Source: Calderihabitans maritimus
GTDB taxonomy: Bacteria > Bacillota > KKC1 > Calderihabitantales > Calderihabitantaceae
Assembly (NCBI RefSeq): GCF_002207765.1
Contig: NZ_BDGJ01000207.1
Location: 1 to 36,391, forward strand
DNA: 36,391 nt
Direction of reading: 5' to 3'
Below the pieces are notes generated by a model, which was given only the letters and a program-made list of their open reading frames with translations, had not been told where the DNA came from and made no database searches. Shown one piece after another: positions 23,312 to 32,800 of this stretch. Each line of letters begins with the position of its first letter. Positions within the stretch are counted from its first letter, which is position 1. The translations under genes were made by a program, and so were the position numbers.

Positions 23312-24154
23312 CTAAAGGGATATGCTCTTATGCCGGCTGGCATGGCAGTTAATATTAACCGCCACTGGCAGACTGGCAATATGACACGGATGTATTTCCA
23401 CATGAACAGCCAGGGCCGTGGTGCGCCCCCCTAACCCTTGGGGACCGATTCCCAGCTTGTTTATTTCCTCCAGAAGATCCTTTTCCAAGGCAGCCACTTC
23501 CGGCGAAGGATTGGGCTGGCCCAAGGGACGAAGTAACGCTTCCTTGGCCATTAGAGCCGCCTTCTCAAAATTGCCTCCGATGCCCACTCCCACCACTATC
23601 GGCGGACAGGGATTGGGGCCCGCCTTGCGTACTGTATCCACGATAAATTTTTTTGCTCCTTCTAACCCGGCTGCCGGAGGCAGCATCGCTATCGCACTCA
23701 TGTTCTCGCTACCGCCCCCTTTGGGAGCTACCGTAATCTTCAACTTGTCTCCGGGGACAATACGGGTATGAATAATCGCCGGTGTGTTATCTCCCGTATT
23801 TTTCCGGTTAAATGGATCTTCTACCATAGATTTCCGCAGGTACCCTTCCGTATACCCCTTTCGCACCCCTTCTTGAATCGCATCGTAGAGGTAACCGCCT
23901 TCGACCTGAACGTCCTGTCCTACCTCTAAGAAGACTACCGCTACGCCCGTATCTTGGCACATTGGCACTTCTTCCGCGGCAGCTATTTCAGCGTTCTTTA
24001 TCAATTGGCGTAGAATATCCTTACCGGTAGGCGACTCTTCTTTTTCCAATGCCTCGACAAAAGCTGCTTTTACGTCCTCTCCCAAAAAATAGTTGCTTTC
24101 TTTGCACAATCGGGCTACCGCTTCTACCACCTGTTCATAGCTCACCTTCTTCAT
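23312..24154 (-). CDS. fumA: Class I fumarate hydratase, alpha (N-terminal) subunit
   Basis: The 280-residue subunit carries the iron-sulfur cysteines in EVPMCQDTG, GPNPCPPIVVG and IHPCHIASLPVAVN, and MVEDPFNRKNTGDNTPAIIH, characteristic of oxygen-sensitive class I fumarases. The frame opens five codons earlier, but GGGAGGGG lies between that ATG and the ATG at 24154, which is therefore the start. The gene follows a 184-base gap with its own sigma-H-like promoter and a long hairpin, so the fumarase-malic enzyme part can probably be expressed separately from the upstream cluster. Confidence 0.93.
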   Translation of the reverse strand: MKKVSYEQVVEAVARLCKESNYFLGEDVKAAFVEALEKEESPTGKDILRQLIKNAEIAAAEEVPMCQDTGVAVVFLEVGQDVQVEGGYLYDAIQEGVRKGYTEGYLRKSMVEDPFNRKNTGDNTPAIIHTRIVPGDKLKITVAPKGGGSENMSAIAMLPPAAGLEGAKKFIVDTVRKAGPNPCPPIVVGVGIGGNFEKAALMAKEALLRPLGQPNPSPEVAALEKDLLEEINKLGIGPQGLGGRTTALAVHVEIHPCHIASLPVAVNINCHASRHKSISL

Positions 24155-24184
24155 GCCTTCCCCTCCCATCCAAGAGAGTTTTCA

Positions 24185-24237
24185 GGGATAAAAGAAACTG
24201 GCCAGGTATCCTACCTGCACCTAGGCCAGTTTATCCC
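24185..24237 (-). promoter_or_regulatory. Long leader hairpin before the fumarase genes (possible attenuator)
   Basis: On the minus strand GGGATA and TATCCC frame a 9-bp stem AAACTGGCC/GGCCAGTTT (24224-24232 with 24195-24203). Within it CAGGTA-GGA-TACCTG (24203-24217) forms a second perfect hairpin. TTTCTTTT follows the 9-bp stem, as in an intrinsic terminator. The structure sits between a promoter-like site (24253-24280) and the fumA start, so it is transcribed as leader RNA in both mono- and polycistronic messages. Confidence 0.55.
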
Positions 24238-24252
24238 TTTTATAATTCAGTT

Positions 24253-24280
24253 ATTCGGCATTGTATTCCGGCATTCCTGC
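24253..24280 (-). promoter_or_regulatory. Sigma-H-like promoter before fumA-fumB-maeB
   Basis: The minus strand has GCAGGAATG (24272-24280), 12 bases, then GCCGAAT (24253-24259). This is 8/9 and 7/7 against RnAGGAwWW / RnnGAAT. It lies within the only large gap in the cluster. Confidence 0.5.
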
Positions 24281-24338
24281 CTTTAATTATAAAAATTTGA
24301 AAAATTTCATTATTATTCTAATTTTTATAAATTAGATT

Positions 24339-25475
24339 CTAACTCAGCATAGCCATTAGTACTCCCGCTGCTACGGCAGAACCTATGGTTCCTGCTACGT
24401 TAGGACCCATAGCATGCATAAGTAGAAAATTCTTAGGGTTGGCCTCCCGCCCGATTTTCTGAGAAAGCCGTGCCGCTTCCGGTACAGCTGACACCCCTGC
24501 TGCGCCTATGATGGGATTGATCTTGCCTCCGGTGAGCTTACAGAGAATCTTTCCGAATATCAGACCACCGACTGTGCTGAGAATAAAAGCTGCTAACCCC
24601 AGTAACAGGATACCAATAAACTGCCAGGTGAAGAACCGCTCTGCGGTAGCGCTAGCCCCTACCGTCACCATAAGAAAGATAGTTACAATGTTCATTAGCT
24701 CGTTGGCAGCGGTCTTGTACAGTCGGTCGGTAACGCCGCATTCTTTAAGAAGATTACCGAGCATCAGCATTCCCACCAACGGTAAAGCAGTGGGGACAAG
24801 TAGACCGACCAATATTACTACTAAGACAGGAAACATTATCTTCTGCACTTTAGAAACCGGCCTCAGTTGCTCCATCATGATGGCCTGTTCTTCCCGGGAG
24901 GTCATCAGCTTGATAATCGGCGGTTGAATCATCGGAACCAGAGCTATATAGGAGTAAGCGGCCACCGCTATAGGAGCCAACAGGTGTGGGGCCATACGAG
25001 CCGCGGTATATATAGCAGTAGGTCCGTCAGCCCCACCAATGATACCAATTGAACCTGCTTCCGCCGGTGTGTACCCCATAAAAAGGGCACCTAGAAAACT
25101 GGTAAATATACCCAATTGGGCCGCCGCCCCCAACAGGATGCTCACCGGATTGGCAATCATGGGACCAAAATCCGTCATGGCCCCAATGCCCAAAAAGATG
25201 AGCGGCGGGTAAATACCCAGCCAGGTGCCCAGCCCTAGGTAGTGGAGCAATCCGCCGAAAAGACTTCCCGTAGGCTCCCGCAGTATCCCCGATATGGGAA
25301 TGTTGCCAAGGATTATACCGAAACCTATAGGTATCAGAAGCAGCGGTTCAAAGTGCTTAGCTATGGCTAGATAGATAAGGGTTATCCCAATGGCTATCAT
25401 ACCTAGCTGTCCGATAGTGAGATGACTCAGCCCTACATAGTTAGTTACAAATTTGCTTATCCACTCCAACAGCAT
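24339..25475 (-). CDS. oadB: Na+-translocating decarboxylase, beta subunit (membrane pump)
   Basis: This integral membrane subunit couples decarboxylation of carboxybiotin to Na+ export. The 378-residue protein is hydrophobic throughout (about ten segments) and carries the conserved pump motifs GIGAMTDFGPMIANP, with the essential Asp, GSIGIIGGADGPTAIYTA, and GAAGVSAVPEAARLSQ with HAMGPNVAGTIGSAVAAG. Identical families serve oxaloacetate, methylmalonyl-CoA and glutaconyl-CoA decarboxylases; the adjacent mmdA makes methylmalonyl-CoA the likely substrate here (MmdB role). AGGAGGGAA precedes the ATG. It follows the biotin carrier by 16 bases. Confidence 0.94.
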   Translation of the reverse strand: MLLEWISKFVTNYVGLSHLTIGQLGMIAIGITLIYLAIAKHFEPLLLIPIGFGIILGNIPISGILREPTGSLFGGLLHYLGLGTWLGIYPPLIFLGIGAMTDFGPMIANPVSILLGAAAQLGIFTSFLGALFMGYTPAEAGSIGIIGGADGPTAIYTAARMAPHLLAPIAVAAYSYIALVPMIQPPIIKLMTSREEQAIMMEQLRPVSKVQKIMFPVLVVILVGLLVPTALPLVGMLMLGNLLKECGVTDRLYKTAANELMNIVTIFLMVTVGASATAERFFTWQFIGILLLGLAAFILSTVGGLIFGKILCKLTGGKINPIIGAAGVSAVPEAARLSQKIGREANPKNFLLMHAMGPNVAGTIGSAVAAGVLMAMLS

Positions 25476-25491
25476 CGTCTTGTTCCCTCCT

Positions 25492-25911
25492 CTAGCCTAT
25501 AACTATCACTACATCTCCCGCGTTAACGGTCTGTCCTTTGCTCACCAGGATCTCATTGACCTTTCCGCCTACAGGGGCAGTTATCTCATTTTCCATCTTC
25601 ATGGCTTCTAAAATTACCAGTACATCGCCGGCATTAACATTCTGTCCTACGGAAACTTTGATATCCAGTATAGTACCGGGTAGAGGAGCCGTAACCTTTT
25701 CCCCCGGTCCTGCCGCCGCCTTGGGCTTGGGAGGTTCGGCAGGTTTGGCAGCCGCCGGCTTGGGAGTACTGGGTACCGCGTGTAGCTTCGGTGGCGAAGT
25801 CGCCGGCTTCGGTGCCGGCTTGCTAGCCGCTGCCGCCGCGCCCTCACCGCTTATTTCTTCTACTTCAACTTCAAAGATTTCTCCGTTAACGCTTACGCGA
25901 AATTTTCTCAT
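25492..25911 (-). CDS. mmdC: Biotin carboxyl carrier subunit of the decarboxylase
   Basis: The 139-residue carrier has a short N-terminal start (MRKFRVSVNGEIFEVEVEEI) and an Ala/Pro/Lys-rich flexible linker (about residues 27-70). A C-terminal biotinyl domain carries the attachment motif EAMKMENEI. It swings the carboxyl group from the alpha subunit to the membrane pump. The start overlaps the oadG stop by four bases (ATGA), showing coupled translation. The linker is low-complexity and GC-rich, as is usual. Gene symbol by role; the family also includes the gamma/alpha-C domains of other Na+-decarboxylases. Confidence 0.9.
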   Translation of the reverse strand: MRKFRVSVNGEIFEVEVEEISGEGAAAAASKPAPKPATSPPKLHAVPSTPKPAAAKPAEPPKPKAAAGPGEKVTAPLPGTILDIKVSVGQNVNAGDVLVILEAMKMENEITAPVGGKVNEILVSKGQTVNAGDVVIVIG

Positions 25912-26366
25912 CTTTTTCGACTCCCCTTTCTATTCAAAATTTCCTGCCTGGCTAAAATCAATTCCTGTCTGCCGGCACTTGCCCAGACCATTCCCTGCCC
26001 TGCCGCTGTTGATAAATGCCGTACTGCGGTCAGCCTAAACTTTTCCGCCGGTTGACCCACGTACACAGATACGGCGGCCATTATAGCGGCTACCGTCTTG
26101 GGATTGAGACCTGGATTTGCTGGAGTTGCCTCCATATCCGGCACCGTCTCCTGCTGGACAGGTTCCGGGTTAACAGTAGCACTTTTTTCCGCTAAGGAAA
26201 CTGGCCTTTCCTTTTCCGCCGGTTCACCAGCGGCTTGCTTCTTAGCTTCGAAGTAATCAAAAAGCTTATTGGTAAAGATGAGCATTATACAGAGCAATGC
26301 CAGCACCGAAAACACAACACCCATACCAATGACGGTCATAGTTAGACCTAGCGTTATGTTGTCCAC
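25908..26366 (-). CDS. oadG: OadG-like small membrane subunit of the decarboxylase
   Basis: The 152-residue protein has one N-terminal transmembrane helix (LTMTVIGMGVVFSVLALLCIMLIF), the OadG signature, and then a charged Ala/Pro/Glu cytoplasmic part. It ends NPKTVAAIMAAVSVYVGQPAEKFRLTAV with a basic tail. OadG-type subunits hold the decarboxylase complex together and help metal binding. The C-terminal VAAIMAAVSVYVG stretch resembles the delta subunit of methylmalonyl-CoA decarboxylase (MmdD). The GTG start (26366) follows AAGGGGG. The sequence is poorly conserved, so the role rests on topology and position. Confidence 0.85.
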   Translation of the reverse strand: MDNITLGLTMTVIGMGVVFSVLALLCIMLIFTNKLFDYFEAKKQAAGEPAEKERPVSLAEKSATVNPEPVQQETVPDMEATPANPGLNPKTVAAIMAAVSVYVGQPAEKFRLTAVRHLSTAAGQGMVWASAGRQELILARQEILNRKGSRKR

Positions 26367-26383
26367 CCATGAATTCCCCCTTC

Positions 26384-27928
26384 TTAAACCGGTATGTTCC
26401 CGTGTTTTTTGCCCGGTCTGTTCTCCCGTTTGGTCAATAAGGTTTCCAGGGCTTTGATGAGATACGGGCGCGTCTCCTTAGGATCGAGTACTATATCTAT
26501 AAATCCACGGGAGGCGGCTACATAGGGATTGGCAAATTTTTCCCGGTATTCCTGTATCTTTTGCTGTCGGACCTCCGGAGGATTATCGGCGGCCTGTATC
26601 TCTTTCCGGAAGATAATGTTGGCCGCTCCCTCTGGACCCATGACTGCGATTTCCGCCGAAGGCCACGCAAATGCCTGGTCTGCTCCCAGCGCTTTGGCGC
26701 ACATGGCCAGGTATGCTCCACCATATGCCTTGCGCAATACCAGAGTGAGCTTAGGTACCGTAGCTTCCGAGTAAGCATAAAGGAGCTTCGCCCCGTGACG
26801 AATTATTCCTCCATACTCCTGTTCCGTCCCCGGCAGATATCCCGGTGTATCCACTAGAGTCAGCAATGGTATGTTAAACGCATCGCAAAACCGTACAAAC
26901 CGGGAAGCCTTGTCGGAAGCATTGATATCCAGGCACCCCGCCAGTACTTTCGGCTGATTGGCTATAATCCCTACGGTCCTACCGTTCAACCGTCCAAATC
27001 CTATGATTATGTTCTGCGCCCAACCCTGGTGGATTTCAAAGAAATCCCCGTTATCAATTATCGGCACTATTACGTCGCGCACGTCGTATGGTTTGTTGGG
27101 ATCGTCGGGAACGACTTCCCGTAATCCCTCGTCGCAACGATCGACGGGATCGGTGCATTCCACAACCGGTGGATCTTCCAGGTTATTGGACGGTATAAAG
27201 CTCAACAACCGTTTAATCATCATTACGCACTCTTCTTCGCTTTGGGCCTGAAAATGGGCTACTCCGCTGATTTGATTATGGGTACGAGCTCCGCCTAGTT
27301 CCTCTACGCTTATCTCTTCTCCCGTTACTGCCTTTATAACCTGCGGACCGGTAATGAACATCTGACTGGTCCCTTCTACCATGAAAATATAGTCCGTCAG
27401 GGCAGGCGAGTAGACTGCACCACCTGCGCAGGGACCCATGATCACCGATATTTGCGGTATAACACCGGAAGCCAGGGTATTTCGCTTGAATATCTCGCCG
27501 TATCCGTTTAAAGCATCTACTCCTTCCTGTATGCGGGCGCCTCCGGAGTCGTTCATTCCAATTACCGGAGCACCCATCTTCATGGCCATATCAAGTACTT
27601 TACAGATCTTAGCAGCATGCATTTCTCCTAAGGTTCCGCCTATCACCGTGAAGTCTTGGGCATATACATATACCAGCCTGCCGTCTATAGTACCGTAACC
27701 GGTAACTACTCCTTCCCCGGGAGCCTCCACCTGGTCCATACCAAACTCCGTGCAGCGGTGAGTAACAAATTGGTCTATTTCGACGAAACTCCCCTCATCT
27801 AGTAAAAGTTTTATTCTCTCCCGCGCGGTCAACTTTCCCGCCTCGTGCTGTTTTTTGACTCGTTTTTCGCCGCCACCCTGAAGGATCTTTGCTTTCTTCT
27901 CTGCCAGCAATTTTATCATGTCTTCCAT
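26384..27928 (-). CDS. mmdA: Methylmalonyl-CoA decarboxylase alpha subunit (carboxyltransferase)
   Basis: This acyl-CoA carboxyltransferase moves the carboxyl group of (S)-methylmalonyl-CoA onto biotin, giving propionyl-CoA; in reverse it can carboxylate propionyl-CoA. Of about 514 residues, the first half has GGGEKRVKKQHEAGKLTARERI and the CoA/carboxybiotin loops MNDSGGARIQEG and MGPCAGGAVYSPALTD. The second half has FVDTPGYLPG, GAKLLYAYSEATVPK and KAYGGAYLAM. The start at 27928 follows AGAGGTGG; the frame opens at a GTG (27943) that overlaps another ribosome-binding site. It follows the epimerase gene by about 25 bases. PccB-type carboxylase subunits are similar; the Na+-pump neighbours decide for decarboxylase. 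Confidence 0.93.
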   Translation of the reverse strand: MEDMIKLLAEKKAKILQGGGEKRVKKQHEAGKLTARERIKLLLDEGSFVEIDQFVTHRCTEFGMDQVEAPGEGVVTGYGTIDGRLVYVYAQDFTVIGGTLGEMHAAKICKVLDMAMKMGAPVIGMNDSGGARIQEGVDALNGYGEIFKRNTLASGVIPQISVIMGPCAGGAVYSPALTDYIFMVEGTSQMFITGPQVIKAVTGEEISVEELGGARTHNQISGVAHFQAQSEEECVMMIKRLLSFIPSNNLEDPPVVECTDPVDRCDEGLREVVPDDPNKPYDVRDVIVPIIDNGDFFEIHQGWAQNIIIGFGRLNGRTVGIIANQPKVLAGCLDINASDKASRFVRFCDAFNIPLLTLVDTPGYLPGTEQEYGGIIRHGAKLLYAYSEATVPKLTLVLRKAYGGAYLAMCAKALGADQAFAWPSAEIAVMGPEGAANIIFRKEIQAADNPPEVRQQKIQEYREKFANPYVAASRGFIDIVLDPKETRPYLIKALETLLTKRENRPGKKHGNIPV

Positions 27929-27952
27929 TGCCACCTCTGTCACCTCCCGGCC

Positions 27953-28354
27953 TTAATCTCGTTCACATAACTCAATTAAAGTTCCGTGGGTAACTTTAGG
28001 GTGAAGAAAAGCAATTTTCGCTCCCCCGGCCCCGCGTCGAGGCTTTTCATCAATGAGCCTGATCCCCTCTTTCTTCAGTTCCTCCAGTTTTTCTTCAATG
28101 TTTTCCACCCTAAAGGCAATGTGCTGAATCCCCTCGCCGTTTTTTTCTATAAATTTCGCCACCGGGCCATCAGGTTCCGTAGATTCCAGAAGCTCAACCT
28201 CACTGTCGCCCACCGGCAGGAAAGCCACCTTAACTTTTTGTTCCGGAACTACTTCCGTTTCCGTTATTTTCAAACCCAAGACATCTTCATATAATTTCCG
28301 CGCCTCTTCAATACTTTTTACCGCTATCCCCACGTGGTCAATTTTCAATACCAT
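27953..28354 (-). CDS. mce: Methylmalonyl-CoA epimerase
   Basis: It interconverts the (S) isomer used by the decarboxylase and the (R) isomer used by the mutase. The 133-residue protein is of the VOC/glyoxalase fold: metal ligands in [11 protein letters not shown] and GIQHIAFRV, and the catalytic/metal Glu in VELLE and TLIELCE. Two starts are possible; AAGGAGG favours the ATG at 28354 over that at 28360. It lies between mmdA and the mutase small-subunit gene, so the three successive steps are encoded side by side. Confidence 0.94.
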   Translation of the reverse strand: MVLKIDHVGIAVKSIEEARKLYEDVLGLKITETEVVPEQKVKVAFLPVGDSEVELLESTEPDGPVAKFIEKNGEGIQHIAFRVENIEEKLEELKKEGIRLIDEKPRRGAGGAKIAFLHPKVTHGTLIELCERD

Positions 28355-28417
28355 AGACATCTCCCTCCTTGAACACCGTACTATTTCTCCTTTCAGCCCA
28401 CCATTGCCTGGGGCAAC

Positions 28418-28828
28418 TCACTCCTCAGAAGTGGAGCCTACATGTTCACGGATATATTTTATGATAGCAGAAGTCGGTGTACCCGGAGTGAAGACTTCGG
28501 CAATTCCTGCTTCCTTCAAATAAGGAATATCTTCCTCCGGTATGATGCCTCCACCAATTACCAACACGTCATGAATACCTTTCTCACGCAACAACTCCAC
28601 CACCGGCGGGAAAAGATGCATATGGGCCCCGGATAAACTGCTTATGCCGATAACCTGGACGTCCTCTTGAATAGCTGTTTCCACTATTTGTTCCGGCGTC
28701 TGCCTCAGCCCGGTGTAGATAACCTCCATCCCGGCATCCCTTAAAGCCCGGGCAATAACCTTGGCTCCTCGGTCGTGGCCGTCCAGTCCTGCTTTAGCAA
28801 TTAGAACCCGAATAGGTTTTTCGCTCAC
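28418..28828 (-). CDS. mcmA2: Methylmalonyl-CoA mutase small (cobalamin-binding) subunit
   Basis: The 136-residue B12-binding domain has the axial-ligand motif [14 protein letters not shown] and the downstream [14 protein letters not shown] and [12 protein letters not shown] loops. It starts at GTG with GAGGAGGGG about 9 bases upstream. The mutase is split here: this subunit carries the cofactor and the gene at 28872 the catalytic barrel, as in several anaerobes and archaea. It follows the large subunit by about 43 bases. Confidence 0.95.
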   Translation of the reverse strand: MSEKPIRVLIAKAGLDGHDRGAKVIARALRDAGMEVIYTGLRQTPEQIVETAIQEDVQVIGISSLSGAHMHLFPPVVELLREKGIHDVLVIGGGIIPEEDIPYLKEAGIAEVFTPGTPTSAIIKYIREHVGSTSEE

Positions 28829-28871
28829 ACCTGTCCCCTCCTCGCACTCGTCTTTTCTAAGATTTTAAGGG

Positions 28872-30548
28872 CTACACCACTATCTGCTGCTGGTACTCTC
28901 CGAAAACCTCCCGCAGCACATTACAAATTTCACCCAGGGTAGCATAAGCTTTAACCGCTTCCAAAATGGCCGGCATCAGATTCTCATCGCTGCAAGCGGC
29001 AGAACGCAAATGTTTCAACGCTTCTGCTACTTGTCTGGGATCTCTCTCTTCTTTTAGTTTTTTCAGTTTTTCAATCTGCCTTTCTACCACTGCCGGGTCA
29101 ACTTTTAACAGCCCTTTGGGTGGTTCTTCCTTCATCTTAAATTTGTTAACGCCGATAACTACCTTTTCCCCACTCTCTACTGCCTGCTGGTATCGGTAAG
29201 CGCTATCTTGAATCTCCTTCTGCATATAACCTTTCTCAATGGCCTTCGGCGCTCCGCCCATTTTATCGATTTCCTCGATATATTTCCATACATTCTCTTC
29301 AATTTGATTAGTCAAAGATTCTATAAAGTAGGAGCCGCCCAGAGGATCGACCGTATCCGTTACCCCTATCTCGTGGGCAATGACCTGCTGGGTACGCAGC
29401 GCTATCAATACCGATTCCTCGCTGGGCAGAGCCAGAGCCTCATCGTAGGAGTTGGTATGCAGGGATTGGGTACCACCTAAAACAGCACTAAGAGCCTGGA
29501 ATGCCACTCGTATAATATTAACGCTGGGTTGCTGAGCCGTCAGGGTGCATCCTGCCGTCTGAGTATGGAAGCGAAGCATCATGGACCTGGGGTTCTTAGC
29601 GCCGAATCTTTCTTTCATTATCTTTGCCCAAATCCGCCGAGCCGCCCGGAATTTAGCGATTTCTTCGAAAAAGTTTAAATGAGCATTGAAGAAGAAGGAT
29701 AGGCGAGGTGCAAACTGGTCAACGTCCAGTCCTGCGTCAATTGCTGCTTGGACGTAAGCGATCCCGTTGGCCAGGGTAAAGGCTATTTCCTGAACGGCAG
29801 TGGACCCAGCCTCTCGAATGTGATAGCCGCTTATGCTAATGGTGTTCCAGTTAGGCACATTCTTGGCACAATAGGCAAAGATATCAGTAATCAACCGCAT
29901 AGAAGGCCCCGGCGGGAAGATATATGTACCCCGGGCCACGTATTCTTTGAGAATGTCATTTTGGATAGTTCCCTTCAACTTATGAGGAGGCACACCCTGC
30001 TTTTCAGCTACCGCAATATACATAGCTAGAATAATGGCTGCAGGAGCATTAATGGTCATGGAGGTACTCACCTGGTCGAGGGGGATTCCATCAAACAGGG
30101 TCTCCATGTCCTGCAGGGAATCAATTGCCACGCCTACTTTCCCTACTTCTCCCCGTGCCAGCATATGGTCGGAATCGTATCCAATCTGAGTGGGAAGATC
30201 AAAAGCCACGCTCAGGCCCGTTTGTCCCTGTTCCAGCAGATATTTGAACCGCTGGTTAGTCTCTTCCGCCGTACCGAAACCGGCGTACTGCCGCATGGTC
30301 CACAGACGACCCCGGTACATAGTCGGCTGTACGCCGCGCGTAAAAGGATATTCACCGGGGAATCCTAGGTCCTCACCGTAATCGAAATCTTTTAATGATA
30401 CAGGAGTATACAACCGTTCTATCGTAATCTTAGAATCCGTTTCAAACTCTTCCCTTCTTTCCGGGTAACGCTCTATCTTACTTTTTACCTGATCTTTCCA
30501 TTTTTGCTCGCGACCTTCTAACTCTTCCAGCTTAGTTTTGTCAAACAA
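28872..30548 (-). CDS. mcmA1: Methylmalonyl-CoA mutase large (catalytic) subunit
   Basis: The mutase rearranges succinyl-CoA and (R)-methylmalonyl-CoA through an adenosylcobalamin radical. The 558-residue TIM-barrel subunit has the [31 protein letters not shown] substrate-binding start, [35 protein letters not shown], and the [16 protein letters not shown] box. It ends [14 protein letters not shown]. Length matches stand-alone large subunits. It begins at TTG with GGAGGG upstream, 12 bases after sucD. Confidence 0.96.
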   Translation of the reverse strand: MFDKTKLEELEGREQKWKDQVKSKIERYPERREEFETDSKITIERLYTPVSLKDFDYGEDLGFPGEYPFTRGVQPTMYRGRLWTMRQYAGFGTAEETNQRFKYLLEQGQTGLSVAFDLPTQIGYDSDHMLARGEVGKVGVAIDSLQDMETLFDGIPLDQVSTSMTINAPAAIILAMYIAVAEKQGVPPHKLKGTIQNDILKEYVARGTYIFPPGPSMRLITDIFAYCAKNVPNWNTISISGYHIREAGSTAVQEIAFTLANGIAYVQAAIDAGLDVDQFAPRLSFFFNAHLNFFEEIAKFRAARRIWAKIMKERFGAKNPRSMMLRFHTQTAGCTLTAQQPSVNIIRVAFQALSAVLGGTQSLHTNSYDEALALPSEESVLIALRTQQVIAHEIGVTDTVDPLGGSYFIESLTNQIEENVWKYIEEIDKMGGAPKAIEKGYMQKEIQDSAYRYQQAVESGEKVVIGVNKFKMKEEPPKGLLKVDPAVVERQIEKLKKLKEERDPRQVAEALKHLRSAACSDENLMPAILEAVKAYATLGEICNVLREVFGEYQQQIVV

Positions 30549-30560
30549 CTTAACTCCCTC

Positions 30561-31442
30561 CTATTGCGCCCGGAATTCCAAGACTTCCCGCAATAACTGC
30601 GGTACCTCAAAGGGCAATTCGGCAACCCGCACTCCCGCTTCCGTCAGCGCCTTAACTTTACCTTCGAAAGTACCTTTGCCTCGCTCAATTATAGCTCCCG
30701 CATGTCCCATCCTCTTGCCCGGCGGCGCACTTTTACCGGCCAGGTAGGCCACTACCGGCTTGCTAATGTGCTCTTTTATAAAGGCAGCCGCTTCTTCCTC
30801 CGCTGAACCGCCAATTTCTCCCACCATTACTACCGCCTTCGTCTCTTCATCCTCCTCGAACTTTTCCAGCACATCCTTGAAATTAAGACCTACTACCCGG
30901 TCACCGCCCAACCCGACTACGGTGCTGGTGCCCATACCGGCGGCCTTAAGATTAGCTACTATTTCATAACTTAAGGTACCGCTCCGAGAAACCACGCCGA
31001 CCTCCCCCGGAACAAAAAACTGGTTGGGCATAATTCCTATCTTGCACTTCCCGGAGGAGATGATTCCAAAAGTGTTGGGCCCTACAACCGTCACTCCTCT
31101 TCTCCGGGCAAAAGCAATGATTTCCATTTCATCATGGACAGGAATATGCTCAGTAATAATAACCACTACCTTAATACCCGCGTCGATGGCCTCAAAAGCC
31201 GCGTCCTTGGCAAAAGGGGCAGGTATAAACAACACTGAAGCATCGGCCCCGTGTTCCTCCATGGCCGCAGCTACCGTGTCGTACACCGGAACTCCTTCTA
31301 CGGTTTGACCACCCTTACCCGGTGACACGCCTGCGACTATTTTTGTCCCGTAGGCAAGCATCTGCCGGGTATGAAAAGAACCCTGGTTTCCCGTAATTCC
31401 CTGCACTATTACCTTCGTATTTTCCCCTATATATATCGCCAC
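30561..31442 (-). CDS. sucD: Succinyl-CoA synthetase alpha subunit (ADP/GDP-forming type)
   Basis: With sucC it interconverts succinate, CoA and ATP (or GTP) with succinyl-CoA. The 293-residue product has [55 protein letters not shown], and the phosphorylated histidine in [11 protein letters not shown]. The frame extends upstream into sucC, but GTG at 31442 with GGGAGGGA just before gives a family-sized protein beginning [15 protein letters not shown]. It follows the sucC stop by 13 bases. Confidence 0.95.
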   Translation of the reverse strand: MAIYIGENTKVIVQGITGNQGSFHTRQMLAYGTKIVAGVSPGKGGQTVEGVPVYDTVAAAMEEHGADASVLFIPAPFAKDAAFEAIDAGIKVVVIITEHIPVHDEMEIIAFARRRGVTVVGPNTFGIISSGKCKIGIMPNQFFVPGEVGVVSRSGTLSYEIVANLKAAGMGTSTVVGLGGDRVVGLNFKDVLEKFEEDEETKAVVMVGEIGGSAEEEAAAFIKEHISKPVVAYLAGKSAPPGKRMGHAGAIIERGKGTFEGKVKALTEAGVRVAELPFEVPQLLREVLEFRAQ

Positions 31443-31455
31443 TCCACATCCCTCC

Positions 31456-32565
31456 CTAACTGGTCCGAGCCAGCTCGACAGCTTTCCGAGCCGCCTCGTC
31501 CATAGTCCGGTAAGCTTCAATGCCGTGTTCTTTTAATATCTTAACTCCAAGCTCCTCGTTGGTCCCCACCAAACGGATTACTACCGGCACCGGGATATCC
31601 TGTTTTTCTTTCACCTGCACGAAAGCATTGGCCACATCATCACAACGGGTAATGCCTCCGAAAATATTGATGAATATCACTTTGGGATTCGTAGCCAGAA
31701 GGATTTCTAAGGCCCGGGCAGTCGTTTCTACTCCAGCTCCTCCTCCCGCGTCCAAGAAATTAGCCGGCCGGCCACCATAGTGCTGGATAATGTCTAGAGT
31801 GGCCATGGTGATACCGGCTCCGTTGGCCATAATGGCAATATCACCGTCCAGTTCAACATAGGATAGTCCCAACGCATGAGCCTTTTTCTCCGTCTCCGTC
31901 TTTTCCTCCACCCTCGGAAGCTCCGGCTGGCGGTACAGCGCCTCATCGTCTATAGTAACCTTCGCATCTGCCGCCAACAACCGGTTGCCGCTCACAACCA
32001 GTGGATTAATCTCAACCAGTTCTGCATCGTTCTCCTTAAAAACGCGGTACAGGGCAGTTATAATTTTTGCCGCCTGTTTAGCCATTTCACCGCTCAATCC
32101 TAAAAGCCACGCAATATCTCGAGCCATGTACGGTTGTACCCCAATGGTTACATCCACCAACTTCTTTACAATTTTCTCCTCCGGCACTTCTTCTATATCC
32201 ATTCCACCTTCCGCCGAGGCCAGGATCACCGGCTGTCGAGCCGACCCGTCTACGGTAATGGCTAAATATAGTTCCTGGTCAATAGCAATCTTTTTCTCCA
32301 CCAGGATTTTTTCTACTTTAAATCCCCTTAATTCCATCCCCAGAAGCTGCTTAGCCTCTGCCACGGCCTCTTCCGGGTTGCAAGCAAACTTTATTCCTCC
32401 GGCCTTACCCCTTTTGCCGGTAAGTATTTGAGATTTAAGCACCACTTCTCCCATCTCTGCTGCCGCTCTACCGGCTTCTTCCGGCGTGGACGCTACCAAA
32501 CCTTGCGGAACCGGTATTCCGTATTTCTTAAATAACTCCTTCCCCATAAACTCATACAGTTTCAC
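31456..32565 (-). CDS. sucC: Succinyl-CoA synthetase beta subunit
   Basis: This ATP-grasp subunit binds nucleotide and succinate. The 369-residue product begins [22 protein letters not shown] and has [26 protein letters not shown] and [15 protein letters not shown], then the FLDAGGGAG and [14 protein letters not shown] loops. GTG at 32565 follows AAGGAGGGA; the frame opens seven codons earlier without a site. It is the first gene of the cluster, about 50 bases downstream of a textbook sigma-54 promoter. Confidence 0.95.
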   Translation of the reverse strand: MKLYEFMGKELFKKYGIPVPQGLVASTPEEAGRAAAEMGEVVLKSQILTGKRGKAGGIKFACNPEEAVAEAKQLLGMELRGFKVEKILVEKKIAIDQELYLAITVDGSARQPVILASAEGGMDIEEVPEEKIVKKLVDVTIGVQPYMARDIAWLLGLSGEMAKQAAKIITALYRVFKENDAELVEINPLVVSGNRLLAADAKVTIDDEALYRQPELPRVEEKTETEKKAHALGLSYVELDGDIAIMANGAGITMATLDIIQHYGGRPANFLDAGGGAGVETTARALEILLATNPKVIFINIFGGITRCDDVANAFVQVKEKQDIPVPVVIRLVGTNEELGVKILKEHGIEAYRTMDEAARKAVELARTS

Positions 32566-32615
32566 CCGGGATCCCTCCTTCTCCATGCATAAAGTACTCT
32601 ATCTCACATCACTCT

Positions 32616-32632
32616 AAGCAATTTTCATGCCA
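32616..32632 (-). promoter_or_regulatory. Sigma-54 (-24/-12) promoter of the succinate/propionate cluster
   Basis: The minus strand reads TGGCATG-AAAA-TTGCTT, matching TGGCACG-N4-TTGCW, with exactly 10 bases between the invariant GG and GC. The expected transcription start is about 32606, roughly 40 bases before the sucC GTG. A sigma-54 activator gene lies directly upstream. Confidence 0.88.
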
Positions 32633-32714
32633 TTTCATCTTTTTGGTCATATTGTTTTTTTAAAAAACTTTATTTATCTTGTCCTCAGCATTTTCCACGG
32701 CCCTAAGATTGCAG

Positions 32715-32746
32715 TTGGGAAACCCAAAATAATTCTAAAAATTAGA
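32715..32746. promoter_or_regulatory. Two short inverted repeats, candidate activator-binding sites
   Basis: TTGGG-AAA-CCCAA (32715-32727) and TCTAA-AAA-TTAGA (32734-32746) are perfect 5-3-5 inverted repeats whose centres are 19 bases apart, about two helical turns. They lie about 85-115 bases upstream of the -24 element, the usual place for enhancer sites. The arms differ in sequence, so one or both may be chance. The rest of the 289-base gap (32566-32854) is AT-rich. Confidence 0.35.
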
Positions 32747-32800
32747 TTCGAGAAAAGCACAAAATAAAATGAGTACATATTTTCCCGGTTGTTAACTTGT

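Noticed and set aside
32651-32674. GTTTTTT/AAAAAAC inverted repeat as terminator of the sigma-54 activator gene
   Set aside because: The stem is all A-T pairs and would be too weak; it lies about 200 bases after the stop codon.
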